A stretch of DNA of 22,914 nucleotides from DASZHJ01 sp035581425 (lineage in GTDB: Bacteria > Pseudomonadota > Alphaproteobacteria > ATCC43930 > CGMCC-115725): assembly GCA_035581425.1 (NCBI GenBank), contig DATJVP010000102.1:1-22914 (forward strand), given 5' to 3'. The position numbers and the translations under genes were made by a program. The notes beneath the pieces are model-generated. The model made no database searches and had not been told where the DNA came from. It was given only the letters and a program-made list of their open reading frames with translations. Positions 15,595 through 22,900 of this stretch are shown here, in pieces. Position 1 is the stretch's first letter; every line of letters begins with the position of its first letter.

Positions 15595-17103
15595 ATGCCC
15601 GCTCGATCTGCGTCCCAATCAGCCGATCCGACAGTGCTATCGGGCAGCCGATTCTGGGCGATCTTCGCAGCGCTCCTCGCGATCGCGGCGCTGCCCGTAT
15701 TGCGGGCGGAGCTGCCGCCGCTCTTCGACTATCCGAATCATCTCGCGCGCATGTATTTGCTGCAACACCTCGCGGAGTCCGCGGCGCTGCAGCGTTATTA
15801 CGAGCTCCGCTGGGAGCCCGTGCCGAATCTCGCGATGGACGCGGTTGTGCCGCTCCTCGCGCGGATCATGCCGCTTGCCTGGGCGGGAAAGCTGTTCCTG
15901 ATCGCGACCTTCGCGCTCCTTGCGGGTGGAGCGGCCCTGCTCCACCGCGCGGCTTCCGCAAGCTGGTCCGCCTGGTCGCTTGCGGCATTTCTATTCCTTT
16001 TCACGCGTAGCTTTCTCTGGGGCTTCACGAATTATCTCTTCGGACTCGGCCTTGCGCTCACGGGCTGCGCCGCCTGGCTCGCCCTCGCGCGCCGTCCGCT
16101 GGCGCTGCGACTCGCGGTCTCGACGGGCATCGCGCTCGCGACCTATTTCTGCCATCTGATGGCTTGCGCGATCTACGGCGTGCTGGTGCTGGGCTCGGAG
16201 CTCGAGCTCGCCTGGCGCGACCGTGCGGGGGGATGGGCGCCGGCACTGCGTCGGATTGCGTTCGCCGGAGTGCCCTTCCTGCCGGTCCTCGTGCTCTTCG
16301 GAACTGCGCCCGCGGTGGGCGGCGCGCTTCACTTCGGCAGGCTCGACCGCAAGCTCGATCTGCTCTTCGGCGTCTTCGACAACTACGATCGCGTATTCGA
16401 CGTGGCTTGCTTCGCGCTGCTGGCGTTGCTCGCCCTGTTCGCATACGGAGCGCGTCTGATTTGTCTCGCGCCGGGACTGAGGGGCGCGCTGCTCCTGCTG
16501 TCGGTCGTCTACCTCCTTGCGCCCGCGCAGGCGATGACGGCCTCGGCTGTCGATCATCGGTTGCCTCCGGCGCTCGCTCTCGTGCTCGTCGCCGCAACCG
16601 CCGCGCCGCGGATGTCGCCGCGCGCGGCCAAAGGTGCCGCGTTCGGCCTTCTTGCGCTCTTCCTGGTGCGCATGGGCGTCGTCGCCGTCGTCTGGGAGCG
16701 CGCGGGCGGCTTCTACGAGACGCTGCTCCAGGCGCTCGATCGGGTGCCGGAGGGGAGCCGGCTCGCGGTCGCCTATCCCGCAGATGCCGTCAACTTCGAG
16801 CCCGTGCCGAAGACGCATCTGCCGGTTCTCGCGATCCCCCGCCGCCAAGCCTTCGTCCCCACCATCTTCGCCTATCGCGGCCAGCAGCCATTGCGCTTCA
16901 CGGAAGCGGGCGAGCGCCTCGCGGCATCCGCGGCGCCTGGCCGGCTATGGTCCGCGCTCGCGAGAGGAGAATCGCCCGACGAGCTCCGCGAGTTCGACGC
17001 CGTCGTGGTGCTCGCGCGCCGCCCGCTCGATCTCCCGCCCAACCCTGCCTTGCTTCCGCTCGCGCTCGAGCCGGAATTTGCGGTCTATGCCATACACCGT
17101 TGA
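15595..17103 (+). CDS. Polytopic membrane protein, GT-C glycosyltransferase-like
   Basis: I do not recognise the exact family. The 502-residue protein has roughly ten or eleven hydrophobic segments between residues 20 and 370. A soluble, probably periplasmic C-terminal part (about 375-502) follows. After the first membrane segment comes LFDYPNHLARMYLL (43-56), an acidic-aromatic loop resembling the first external loop of polyprenyl-phosphate-dependent GT-C transferases, where the catalytic Asp sits; D45 would be the candidate. It has no ATP-binding or transporter motif. ATG 15595 is the only usable start in frame, with a poor ribosome site. It is divergent from lptF and followed by a second GT-C-like gene and a polyprenyl-phosphate glycosyltransferase. 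A role in glycan transfer on the periplasmic side is inferred. Confidence 0.85.
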   Translation: MPARSASQSADPTVLSGSRFWAIFAALLAIAALPVLRAELPPLFDYPNHLARMYLLQHLAESAALQRYYELRWEPVPNLAMDAVVPLLARIMPLAWAGKLFLIATFALLAGGAALLHRAASASWSAWSLAAFLFLFTRSFLWGFTNYLFGLGLALTGCAAWLALARRPLALRLAVSTGIALATYFCHLMACAIYGVLVLGSELELAWRDRAGGWAPALRRIAFAGVPFLPVLVLFGTAPAVGGALHFGRLDRKLDLLFGVFDNYDRVFDVACFALLALLALFAYGARLICLAPGLRGALLLLSVVYLLAPAQAMTASAVDHRLPPALALVLVAATAAPRMSPRAAKGAAFGLLALFLVRMGVVAVVWERAGGFYETLLQALDRVPEGSRLAVAYPADAVNFEPVPKTHLPVLAIPRRQAFVPTIFAYRGQQPLRFTEAGERLAASAAPGRLWSALARGESPDELREFDAVVVLARRPLDLPPNPALLPLALEPEFAVYAIHR

Positions 17104-17104
17104 C

Positions 17105-17124
17105 GCCGCGCCGGGCCCCGCGGC
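17105..17124 (+). terminator. Possible hairpin after the first GT-C-like gene
   Basis: GCCGCG and CGCGGC form a 6-bp stem around an 8-base GC-rich loop, starting one base after the stop codon. No T-run follows, so termination would be weak. The hairpin directly abuts the possible promoter of the next gene. Confidence 0.3.
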
Positions 17125-17153
17125 TTGACGGCATTGAGATAGCTCGCTAGACG
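17125..17153 (+). promoter_or_regulatory. Possible promoter of the second GT-C-like gene
   Basis: TTGACG (17125-17130) is a five-of-six -35 match, followed after 17 bases by TAGACG, a poor -10. The 103-base gap is large enough for a promoter. The weak -10 makes this tentative. Confidence 0.3.
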
Positions 17154-17206
17154 GGCGGCTCGCGCAGTCCCGCCGCGGCCGGCGGCAACTTCAGGGGGTT
17201 CGTCCC

Positions 17207-19078
17207 TTGTTCCGCATGCTCATTCCGGCTCCGGTGGATTTCCTCGCGCTCGGCGCCGTCTGGGCATCGGGGCTTGTGCTGCTGCTGTGGGGCCGCCTGC
17301 TGACGCTCGGGCGGGGTCTGCCGGAAATCCAGCTCGTTGTCGGCTGGGGCGGCCTCGCAATGGTGCTCACGCTCTGGGGCGCGCTGCTGCCATTGCCGTT
17401 GTGGTGGCCGCTCCTGGGGATCGTGGGCCTAGCCATCTCGGCGCTGCTGCTGCCGCGCGCTGCGCTCGGCCGCGAGGAATGGCTGACGCTCGGGCGTCTC
17501 GCCGTGCTCTCACTACCGCTTTGGGCGATGCTGCTGACGGCCGCGCCGTCGCAGCCCGACACCTTCCTCAACCTCCTGCCGAACGCGGCCTATCTCTACG
17601 ATCACGCGGTCTTCCCGGCGGACGCCCGGCCGCCCGCGCACTCCTACCTGCCGGGCGCGCCCTACAATCTGCAGCTTTGGGCCTATCTCGCTGGCGCGGT
17701 GCTCGCGGATTTTCCTGGCGCGGCGATGGCGCACATCAACGTGCTCCTCTACCTGCTCTCGGGCCTGCTGCTGGCACGCGTGCTGCGGCCGCTCATGGAC
17801 GATCCCACGGATGCGGCCGAGCCGAGCGCGCCGGGCTGGGGCGCGATCGCGCTGGGGCTCCTGCTTGCGATCCCGCTCAATCCGGGCTTCGTGCCGCGGA
17901 TCGATTTCTCCGAGTACACGGACGCCTCCGTCACGGTGCTGGTGGCGATGGCGGCCTGGCTTGCGGCGCTCGGCTTGCGAGCGCTCAGGGAGGGGCGCCG
18001 CGCGGGCGCGACGCTCTGGTCGCTCGCTTTGGTGCTGGCGGCGCTGGTGAACGTCAAGCAGGAAAGCGCGGCGCTCGTCGCGGCGATGCTGCCGGGGATT
18101 GCGGTGCTCTCGCTCGCAGACCGCAGTGTGCGTTTCTGGCGGGGCATGCGGGCGTTCCTGCCGACGTTATTGCCGGCCGCGGCGCTCTACCTCCTCTGGC
18201 GCTGGTACGTGCTCGGCCATTTCGCCTCGGGCGAGCTCAAGCTGATGGCGCCGGAGCGATGGCATTGGGATTTGCTGCCGCAAATCCTCGCGGGCATCGG
18301 CAGCGAGATACGGGAAAAGGGCTTCTTCTATGCCGTGCTTGCGCTCGCATTCCTCCCGCTGCTCGGGGCTTTCACCCGCCGGGGGATCGATCTCACGGTG
18401 CGCCTCTCTGCCCTCCTGCTTGGCGCCTTCATCGGCTACAACGCCTTCCTGCTCTTCGTCTACATCGCGCACTTCTCACCGGAGCAGAGCGTCGAGGCGC
18501 ACTCCTATTTTCGCTACAGTAAGCACCTCTCGCTCCTGATGATGCTGGTCCTGGCCGCCTGCGCCACGGAGCGATTGGGGCTGCGGTTGCGCCAGGGTTG
18601 GGCGAGCTTCGGCGGCATGCTCGCCACCCTTATCTGGCTCGCGCTGCCATTCGGCTTCGCCGAGCGTCTGCGCTTCGATCTCTCGCAGCCACAGCCGCTG
18701 CTACGCGCGCTCGTTCGCGATGCCGCGGGCTTCATTGGGCCCAGGGAGAGGCTCGCGGCGGTACTGCCGGGCGATGACGGCGCCGTGGCGCCGGTGCTCG
18801 AGGGCGCGCTGCGCTTTGCAGCGCCGCGACGTCCCGCGGTCGAGCTTACGGTCCTCAACGTGTTCGACGGCACGACGCTCGCGAGCTTGGCACAGCGGGG
18901 CATCGACAAGGTCCTGATCTCCTGCGCGGTCGAGGATATCGGCGAGGTTCCCGCCGGACACGCGGCGCTTTTGGAACGCAGGGGCGAGACATGGCATGCG
19001 CTCGCGATCTGGCGCTATCCCGAGGCGGATGGGAGGCGCTGGCGAGGGCTTCCGACCTCAAAACCATTCTGCCGCTGA
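17207..19078 (+). CDS. Large polytopic membrane protein, GT-C glycosyltransferase-like
   Basis: This 623-residue protein has around twelve hydrophobic segments from residue 10 to about 490 and a soluble C-terminal part (about 490-623). Before a membrane segment near 155-168 there is a polar loop. It begins QPDTFLNLLPNAAYLYDH (116-133) and continues with HSYLPGAPYN, a layout like the first periplasmic loop of GT-C transferases (D118 candidate). A second motif, HSYFRYSKHLSLLM, lies in the later membrane part. The start is TTG at 17207 because AGGGGG (17193-17198) lies eight bases upstream; the ATG at 17216 would be 17 bases away. It shares context, but little obvious sequence, with the preceding gene. 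Substrate and acceptor are unknown. Confidence 0.85.
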   Translation: MFRMLIPAPVDFLALGAVWASGLVLLLWGRLLTLGRGLPEIQLVVGWGGLAMVLTLWGALLPLPLWWPLLGIVGLAISALLLPRAALGREEWLTLGRLAVLSLPLWAMLLTAAPSQPDTFLNLLPNAAYLYDHAVFPADARPPAHSYLPGAPYNLQLWAYLAGAVLADFPGAAMAHINVLLYLLSGLLLARVLRPLMDDPTDAAEPSAPGWGAIALGLLLAIPLNPGFVPRIDFSEYTDASVTVLVAMAAWLAALGLRALREGRRAGATLWSLALVLAALVNVKQESAALVAAMLPGIAVLSLADRSVRFWRGMRAFLPTLLPAAALYLLWRWYVLGHFASGELKLMAPERWHWDLLPQILAGIGSEIREKGFFYAVLALAFLPLLGAFTRRGIDLTVRLSALLLGAFIGYNAFLLFVYIAHFSPEQSVEAHSYFRYSKHLSLLMMLVLAACATERLGLRLRQGWASFGGMLATLIWLALPFGFAERLRFDLSQPQPLLRALVRDAAGFIGPRERLAAVLPGDDGAVAPVLEGALRFAAPRRPAVELTVLNVFDGTTLASLAQRGIDKVLISCAVEDIGEVPAGHAALLERRGETWHALAIWRYPEADGRRWRGLPTSKPFCR

Positions 19079-19085
19079 CGCCCTC

Positions 19086-19114
19086 GCCGGAAATTTCGCT
19101 AGGGAATTTGCGGC
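19086..19114. repeat. Imperfect inverted repeat before the GT2-GtrA gene
   Basis: GCCG-G-AAATT pairs with AATTT-G-CGGC around a 9-base loop, with one G:G mismatch, in the 61-base gap between two genes. The AT-rich arms stand out against the GC-rich surroundings. It could be an RNA hairpin or a protein-binding site; it has no T-run after it. Confidence 0.35.
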
Positions 19115-19139
19115 GACTCCGGTAATCCTCCGGGAACGC

Positions 19140-20288
19140 ATGAATTCGACCACATTGATATCCTCGGAGGAGAAGGTTGAGGTGCCGCGCAGCCCGGCGG
19201 TAGCGGCGCTTGCGGTCATCATCCCCACCCTCAACGAGCGCGAGAATGTGGGGCCGCTCCTCGAGCGGATCGATGCCGCGCTCGCGGGGACAGCGTGGGA
19301 GGCGATTTTCGTCGACGACGATTCGACCGACGGTACGCGCGACGCCGTGCGCGAGATCGGCCTGCGCGACCCGCGCGTGCGCCTGATACACCGGATCGGA
19401 CGACGCGGCCTCTCCTCCGCCTGCATCGAGGGCGCGCTCGCGAGCGCAGCGCCCTTTCTCGCGGTCATTGATGCCGATCTCCAGCATGACGAGCGGTTGC
19501 TGCCGCAGATGCTGCGCCTGCTCCAGACGGAGCAACTCGACATCGTCGTGGGCAGCCGGCACGTCGCAGGCGGCGGCTTCGGCGGGCTGAGCGAGCAGCG
19601 CCAGCGCATCAGCAATGTCGCGACGCGGTTGAGCCGATACATCCTAAGGGCCGATCTCGGCGATCCCATGAGCGGCTTTTTCATGATCCGGCGCGACGCC
19701 TTTGAGCGCGCGGTCCGGCACCTCTCCGGCATCGGCTTCAAGATCCTGATGGATCTCTTCGCCTCCTCGCCGGAGCCGTTGCGCTTCAAGGAGCTGCCAT
19801 ACGAGTTCCGCAATCGCATTCACGGCGAGAGCAAGCTCGACACGCTCGTGGCCTGGGAATACGTGATGCTGATCGCGGACAAGATGGTTGGTCACCTCGT
19901 CCCCGTGCGCTTCCTTTCCTTCGCGCTCGTGGGCGGGCTCGGTGTCTTCGTGCAGCTCGCGGCGCTTGCGGCCTTGCAGCGGGCCTTCGATATTTCCTTC
20001 AAGCCCGCGCAGGCTGCGGCGATCGTCGTCGCGATGGTCGTGAACTTCCTGCTCAACAACCTCCTGACCTATCGCGACCTGCGCCTCAGGGGCTGGAAGA
20101 TCGTCACTGGACTGGTGTCGTTCTGTCTCGTCTGCTCCCTTGGCGCCGTCGCCAACTGGGGCGCGGCCGCCCTCATTTACGACGAGCTGCGGATTCCCTC
20201 CTGGCTCGCGAGCGCTGCGGGGGCGGTGGTGGGCGCAGTCTGGAATTTCGCGCTGAGCGGCATCGCCACCTGGCGGAAAGCGAATTGA
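19140..20288 (+). CDS. Polyprenyl-phosphate glycosyltransferase (GT2) fused to a GtrA-like membrane domain
   Basis: The N-terminal 250 residues are a dolichol-phosphate-mannose-synthase-like GT2 enzyme. IIPTLNERENV is at 27-37, VDDDSTDGT at 58-66, and the metal-binding DADLQHD at 111-117. GDPMSGFFMI (174-183) and the closing RxHGESKL block (227-233) follow. Residues about 257-378 hold four hydrophobic segments with the GtrA pattern RFxxFALVGG...NFLLNNLLTYRD. Such enzymes attach a sugar to undecaprenyl or polyprenyl phosphate on the cytoplasmic face, and GtrA domains are thought to help flip the product. ATG 19140 gives 382 residues and follows GGGA by a short spacer. The two upstream GT-C-like proteins are the likely users of the lipid-linked sugar (inference). 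The sugar itself cannot be told. Confidence 0.92.
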   Translation: MNSTTLISSEEKVEVPRSPAVAALAVIIPTLNERENVGPLLERIDAALAGTAWEAIFVDDDSTDGTRDAVREIGLRDPRVRLIHRIGRRGLSSACIEGALASAAPFLAVIDADLQHDERLLPQMLRLLQTEQLDIVVGSRHVAGGGFGGLSEQRQRISNVATRLSRYILRADLGDPMSGFFMIRRDAFERAVRHLSGIGFKILMDLFASSPEPLRFKELPYEFRNRIHGESKLDTLVAWEYVMLIADKMVGHLVPVRFLSFALVGGLGVFVQLAALAALQRAFDISFKPAQAAAIVVAMVVNFLLNNLLTYRDLRLRGWKIVTGLVSFCLVCSLGAVANWGAAALIYDELRIPSWLASAAGAVVGAVWNFALSGIATWRKAN

Positions 20289-20312
20289 CACCGCTGCGCG
20301 TTTCCGGCTAAT
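20285..20312 (+). promoter_or_regulatory. Promoter of pepA-holC
   Basis: TTGACA (20285-20290) is a perfect -35 and overlaps the stop codon of the preceding gene. After 16 bases comes GCTAAT, a four-of-six -10. Transcription would start near 20319, with a short leader carrying the pepA ribosome site. Confidence 0.5.
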
Positions 20313-20338
20313 CGCGAGGCAAACCTGGAGAGGCCGTC

Positions 20339-21841
20339 ATGAGAATTGCGTTTGCGGATGCGCGTCTGCCGAAGGCGGGCACCTTGGTCGTGGGCGTGCT
20401 CGAGGGCAAGAAGCTCTCGCCCTCCGCGGTGGAGCTCGACCGCCGGGGCGGCGGCTCGCTCGCGGCGGCGATCGCGGCCTCTCGGTTCACCGGCAAGAAG
20501 GAGGAGACGCTCACCATCGCGGCGCCCCGCGGTCTCTCGCATGAGCGAGTGATCCTGCTGGGCCTCGGCAAGGCAGAGGATCTCGATGCGCAGCGTCTGC
20601 GCCGTCTCGGCGGTGCGGTCGTTCCAGCGCTCAACGCGACGGGGACGGCCACCGCGGCGATCGCGGTCGACAAGCTCCCGGGATCCCGCCTCGATCCCGG
20701 CGCCGCCGCGGCCAATCTCGCCCATGGCGCGATGCTTAGGAGCTACCGCTTCGACAAGTACCGCACCAAGGAGAAGCCGGAGCAGAAGCCGTCGCTCAAG
20801 GAGCTCACCGTCCTCACCGCGGCGACGGCCTCGGCGCGCCGCGCTTATGCGCCGCTCGAGAAGGTCGGCGAGGGCGTATTCTTCACCCGCGACGTCGTTT
20901 CCGAGCCCGCCAACATCATCTATCCCGAGAGCTTCGCCCGCGAAGCGCTGACGCTGCGCAAGCTCGGCGTCAAGGTCGAGGTCCTCGACGAAAGGGACAT
21001 GAAGAAGCTCGGCATGGGCGCCTTGCTTGGCGTGGGGCAGGGGAGCGCCAAGCCGCCGCGCCTCGTCATCCTGCAATGGCGCGGCAATCCCCGGGCCAAA
21101 AACAAGGCGCCGGTCGCCTTCATCGGCAAGGGCGTCACCTTCGATACCGGCGGCATCTCCTTGAAGCCCGCGCAGGGCATGGAGGAGATGAAGTGGGACA
21201 TGGCCGGCGCGGGCGTGGTCGTGGGGCTCATGAAGGCGCTCGCGGGACGCAAGGCTCGGGTGAACGCCGTTGGGATCGCGGGGATGGTCGAGAACATGCC
21301 CGACGGCAACGCGCAGCGCCCTGGCGACATCGTCAAGACCATGTCGGGCCAGACCGTCGAGGTCCTCAATACCGATGCCGAGGGGCGGCTCGTGCTGGCG
21401 GACGCGCTCTGGTACTGCCAGGACCGCTTCAAGCCGCAGTTCATGATCGACCTCGCGACGCTCACGGGGGCGATCGTGGTGGCCCTCGGTCATGAGTATT
21501 CCGGGCTCTTCAGCAACAACGACGAACTCTCGGAGCGTCTCGCTGCAGCGGGGAAGGCCGTGGAGGAGCCGGTATGGCGGATGCCGCTCGCCGACGCCTA
21601 TGACCGCCAAATGGACAGCGATGCCGCGGACGTCAAGAACATCGGCAATGGCCGCGACGCCGGGAGCATCACCGCTGCGCAATTCCTGCAGCGCTTCGTC
21701 AACGACGTCCCCTGGGCGCATCTGGATATTGCGGGGATGGCCTGGTCCAAGAAGGACGCGCCGCTCACGCCCAAAGGCGCGACCGCCTACGGCGTCCGTC
21801 TTCTCGATCGGCTCGTCGAGGACTATTACGAGGGCCGTTGA
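20339..21841 (+). CDS. pepA: Leucyl (cytosol) aminopeptidase, M17 family
   Basis: PepA removes N-terminal residues from peptides in the cytoplasm using two metal ions; the E. coli protein also binds DNA. The 500 residues comprise a variable N-terminal domain and the M17 catalytic domain from about 180. All metal ligands are present: K264, D269, D287, D346 and E348, the last two in NTDAEGRLVLADAL at 344-357. Catalytic K276 and R350 are also conserved. The ATG has GGAGAGG at 20327-20333 at good spacing. It is followed by holC with overlapping stop and start codons. In E. coli pepA is divergent from lptF; here the three-gene glycosylation-like cassette lies between them. Confidence 0.97.
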   Translation: MRIAFADARLPKAGTLVVGVLEGKKLSPSAVELDRRGGGSLAAAIAASRFTGKKEETLTIAAPRGLSHERVILLGLGKAEDLDAQRLRRLGGAVVPALNATGTATAAIAVDKLPGSRLDPGAAAANLAHGAMLRSYRFDKYRTKEKPEQKPSLKELTVLTAATASARRAYAPLEKVGEGVFFTRDVVSEPANIIYPESFAREALTLRKLGVKVEVLDERDMKKLGMGALLGVGQGSAKPPRLVILQWRGNPRAKNKAPVAFIGKGVTFDTGGISLKPAQGMEEMKWDMAGAGVVVGLMKALAGRKARVNAVGIAGMVENMPDGNAQRPGDIVKTMSGQTVEVLNTDAEGRLVLADALWYCQDRFKPQFMIDLATLTGAIVVALGHEYSGLFSNNDELSERLAAAGKAVEEPVWRMPLADAYDRQMDSDAADVKNIGNGRDAGSITAAQFLQRFVNDVPWAHLDIAGMAWSKKDAPLTPKGATAYGVRLLDRLVEDYYEGR

Positions 21842-22287
21842 GCGAGGTCGGTTTCTATCATCTGAAAACGACGCCGTTGGAGCGTGCGCTACCACGGCTT
21901 CTCGAGCGCGCGCTCGCGGAAGGACATCGCGTGGTCGTGCTCGCGAGTTCCGCCGAGCGCGTCTCGCAGCTCGATGGACTGCTCTGGACCTATAGCGAGG
22001 CGAGCTTCCTGCCGCACGGGAGCGCGCGCGACGCCAACACGGGGCGCCAGCCGGTCTTTCTGACGGAGCGCGACGAGAACCCCAACGCCGCCACGATGCT
22101 GGTGCTGGTCGATGGCGCGCACTCCGAGCACCTCACGGATTTCGCGCGCTGCTGCGACATGTTCGACGGCAACGACCCCGCCGCCGTGGAAGCCGCGCGC
22201 AAGCGCTGGTCCGAGGCCAAATCCGCGGGGCACCAGCTCACCTATTGGCAGCAGACCGAGACCGGCTGGGAGAAGCGCGCGGGCTAG
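21838..22287 (+). CDS. holC: DNA polymerase III chi subunit
   Basis: HolC (chi) is part of the clamp-loader complex and contacts SSB at the replication fork. The 149-residue protein has the usual EVxFYHL N-terminus, an acidic-aromatic middle (LLWTYSEASFLPHG), LVLVDGA and a C-terminal tail with HQLTYWQQT. The start must be TTG at 21838, because the next in-frame ATG is about 85 codons downstream. TTG overlaps the pepA TGA as TTGA, which implies coupled translation. The pepA-holC pairing is conserved in many proteobacteria and supports the call. It is longer than some alphaproteobacterial homologues only by its polar tail. Confidence 0.9.
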   Translation: MSEVGFYHLKTTPLERALPRLLERALAEGHRVVVLASSAERVSQLDGLLWTYSEASFLPHGSARDANTGRQPVFLTERDENPNAATMLVLVDGAHSEHLTDFARCCDMFDGNDPAAVEAARKRWSEAKSAGHQLTYWQQTETGWEKRAG

Positions 22288-22290
22288 ACG

Positions 22291-22319
22291 TTGCAAGCCT
22301 CGTCCGCCGTCGCTATAAA
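22291..22319 (+). promoter_or_regulatory. Sigma-70-type promoter of ndk
   Basis: TTGCAA (22291-22296), a 17-base spacer and TATAAA (22314-22319) form a good promoter in the 71-base gap before ndk. Transcription would start near 22326, leaving a leader of about 33 bases that carries the ribosome site GAGGGAG (22341-22347). Confidence 0.65.
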
Positions 22320-22358
22320 CCGCGCACTTTTTGCACCCCAGAGGGAGTTTTGCCGCTC

Positions 22359-22781
22359 ATGGCCATCGAACGGACCTTGTCGATCCTCAAGCCCGATGCG
22401 ACCCGTCGGAATCTGACCGGCAAGATCAACGCCCGCTTCGAGGAGCGTGGCTTGCGGATTGTCGCGCAGAAGCGGCTGCAGTTGAGCCAGGCGCAGGCGG
22501 AGCAGTTTTACGCCGTGCACAAGGCGCGGCCATTCTTCCGTGACCTCGTTACCTTCATGATCTCGGGGCCGGTGGTGGTGCAAGTTCTCGAGGGCGAGAA
22601 CGCGGTCATGCTCAACCGCGAGGTCATGGGCGCGACCGACCCCAAGAAGGCCGAGCCCGGCACGATCCGCCGCGATTTCGCGGAATCGATCGAGGCGAAT
22701 TCCGTCCATGGCTCCGACTCCGCGGAGAATGCGCGGGCCGAGATCGCCTTCTTCTTCTCTGGTGCGGAGATCTGCCCCTAG
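22359..22781 (+). CDS. ndk: Nucleoside diphosphate kinase
   Basis: Ndk transfers the terminal phosphate of ATP to other nucleoside diphosphates through a phosphohistidine. The 140-residue protein has the standard start ERTLSILKPDA (Lys11), and NSVHGSDS at 115-122 with catalytic His117. The open frame begins earlier, inside holC, but ATG 22359 gives the normal N-terminus and has GAGGGAG about 11 bases upstream. It has its own promoter. Its TAG stop shares CTAG (22778-22781) with the stop of the convergent small gene. Confidence 0.97.
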   Translation: MAIERTLSILKPDATRRNLTGKINARFEERGLRIVAQKRLQLSQAQAEQFYAVHKARPFFRDLVTFMISGPVVVQVLEGENAVMLNREVMGATDPKKAEPGTIRRDFAESIEANSVHGSDSAENARAEIAFFFSGAEICP

Positions 22782-22900
22782 AGCGTCATCAGACGCAGCA
22801 GAATCAGCGTCAAGAGGACCCCGGCGATCGACCATTTCATCAGCCGGGTGAAGCCGATCCAGGTCTCCTGGTGGCGCTGCAATTCCTGATCGGCGGCCAT
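22778..22900 (-). CDS. aa3-type cytochrome c oxidase subunit IV-like small protein
   Basis: This 40-residue protein has a polar N-terminal half with the segment LQRHQETWIGFTRLMKWS (residues 7-24), then one transmembrane helix (about 22-40). That layout, small size and a His-x(n)-Trp-x(n)-Phe core match the bacterial aa3-type oxidase subunit IV family found mainly in alphaproteobacteria. There it is a small accessory subunit of cytochrome c oxidase in the inner membrane. The ATG at 22900 is preceded by AGGGA, but the window ends 14 bases further, so the promoter is not visible. Its stop overlaps the ndk stop. The function is by resemblance; the oxidase genes are not here. Confidence 0.75.
   Translation of the reverse strand: MAADQELQRHQETWIGFTRLMKWSIAGVLLTLILLRLMTL

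Noticed and set aside
13122..15901. Two long + strand frames (455 and 518 codons) opposite lptG and lptF
   Set aside because: They are shadows of genuine membrane-protein genes; the charged Glu/Arg/His-rich products are the typical complement of hydrophobic codons.
20177..21895. A 572-codon open frame on the minus strand opposite pepA
   Set aside because: pepA on the other strand has all catalytic residues. The antisense product is low-complexity and matches no recognisable family.
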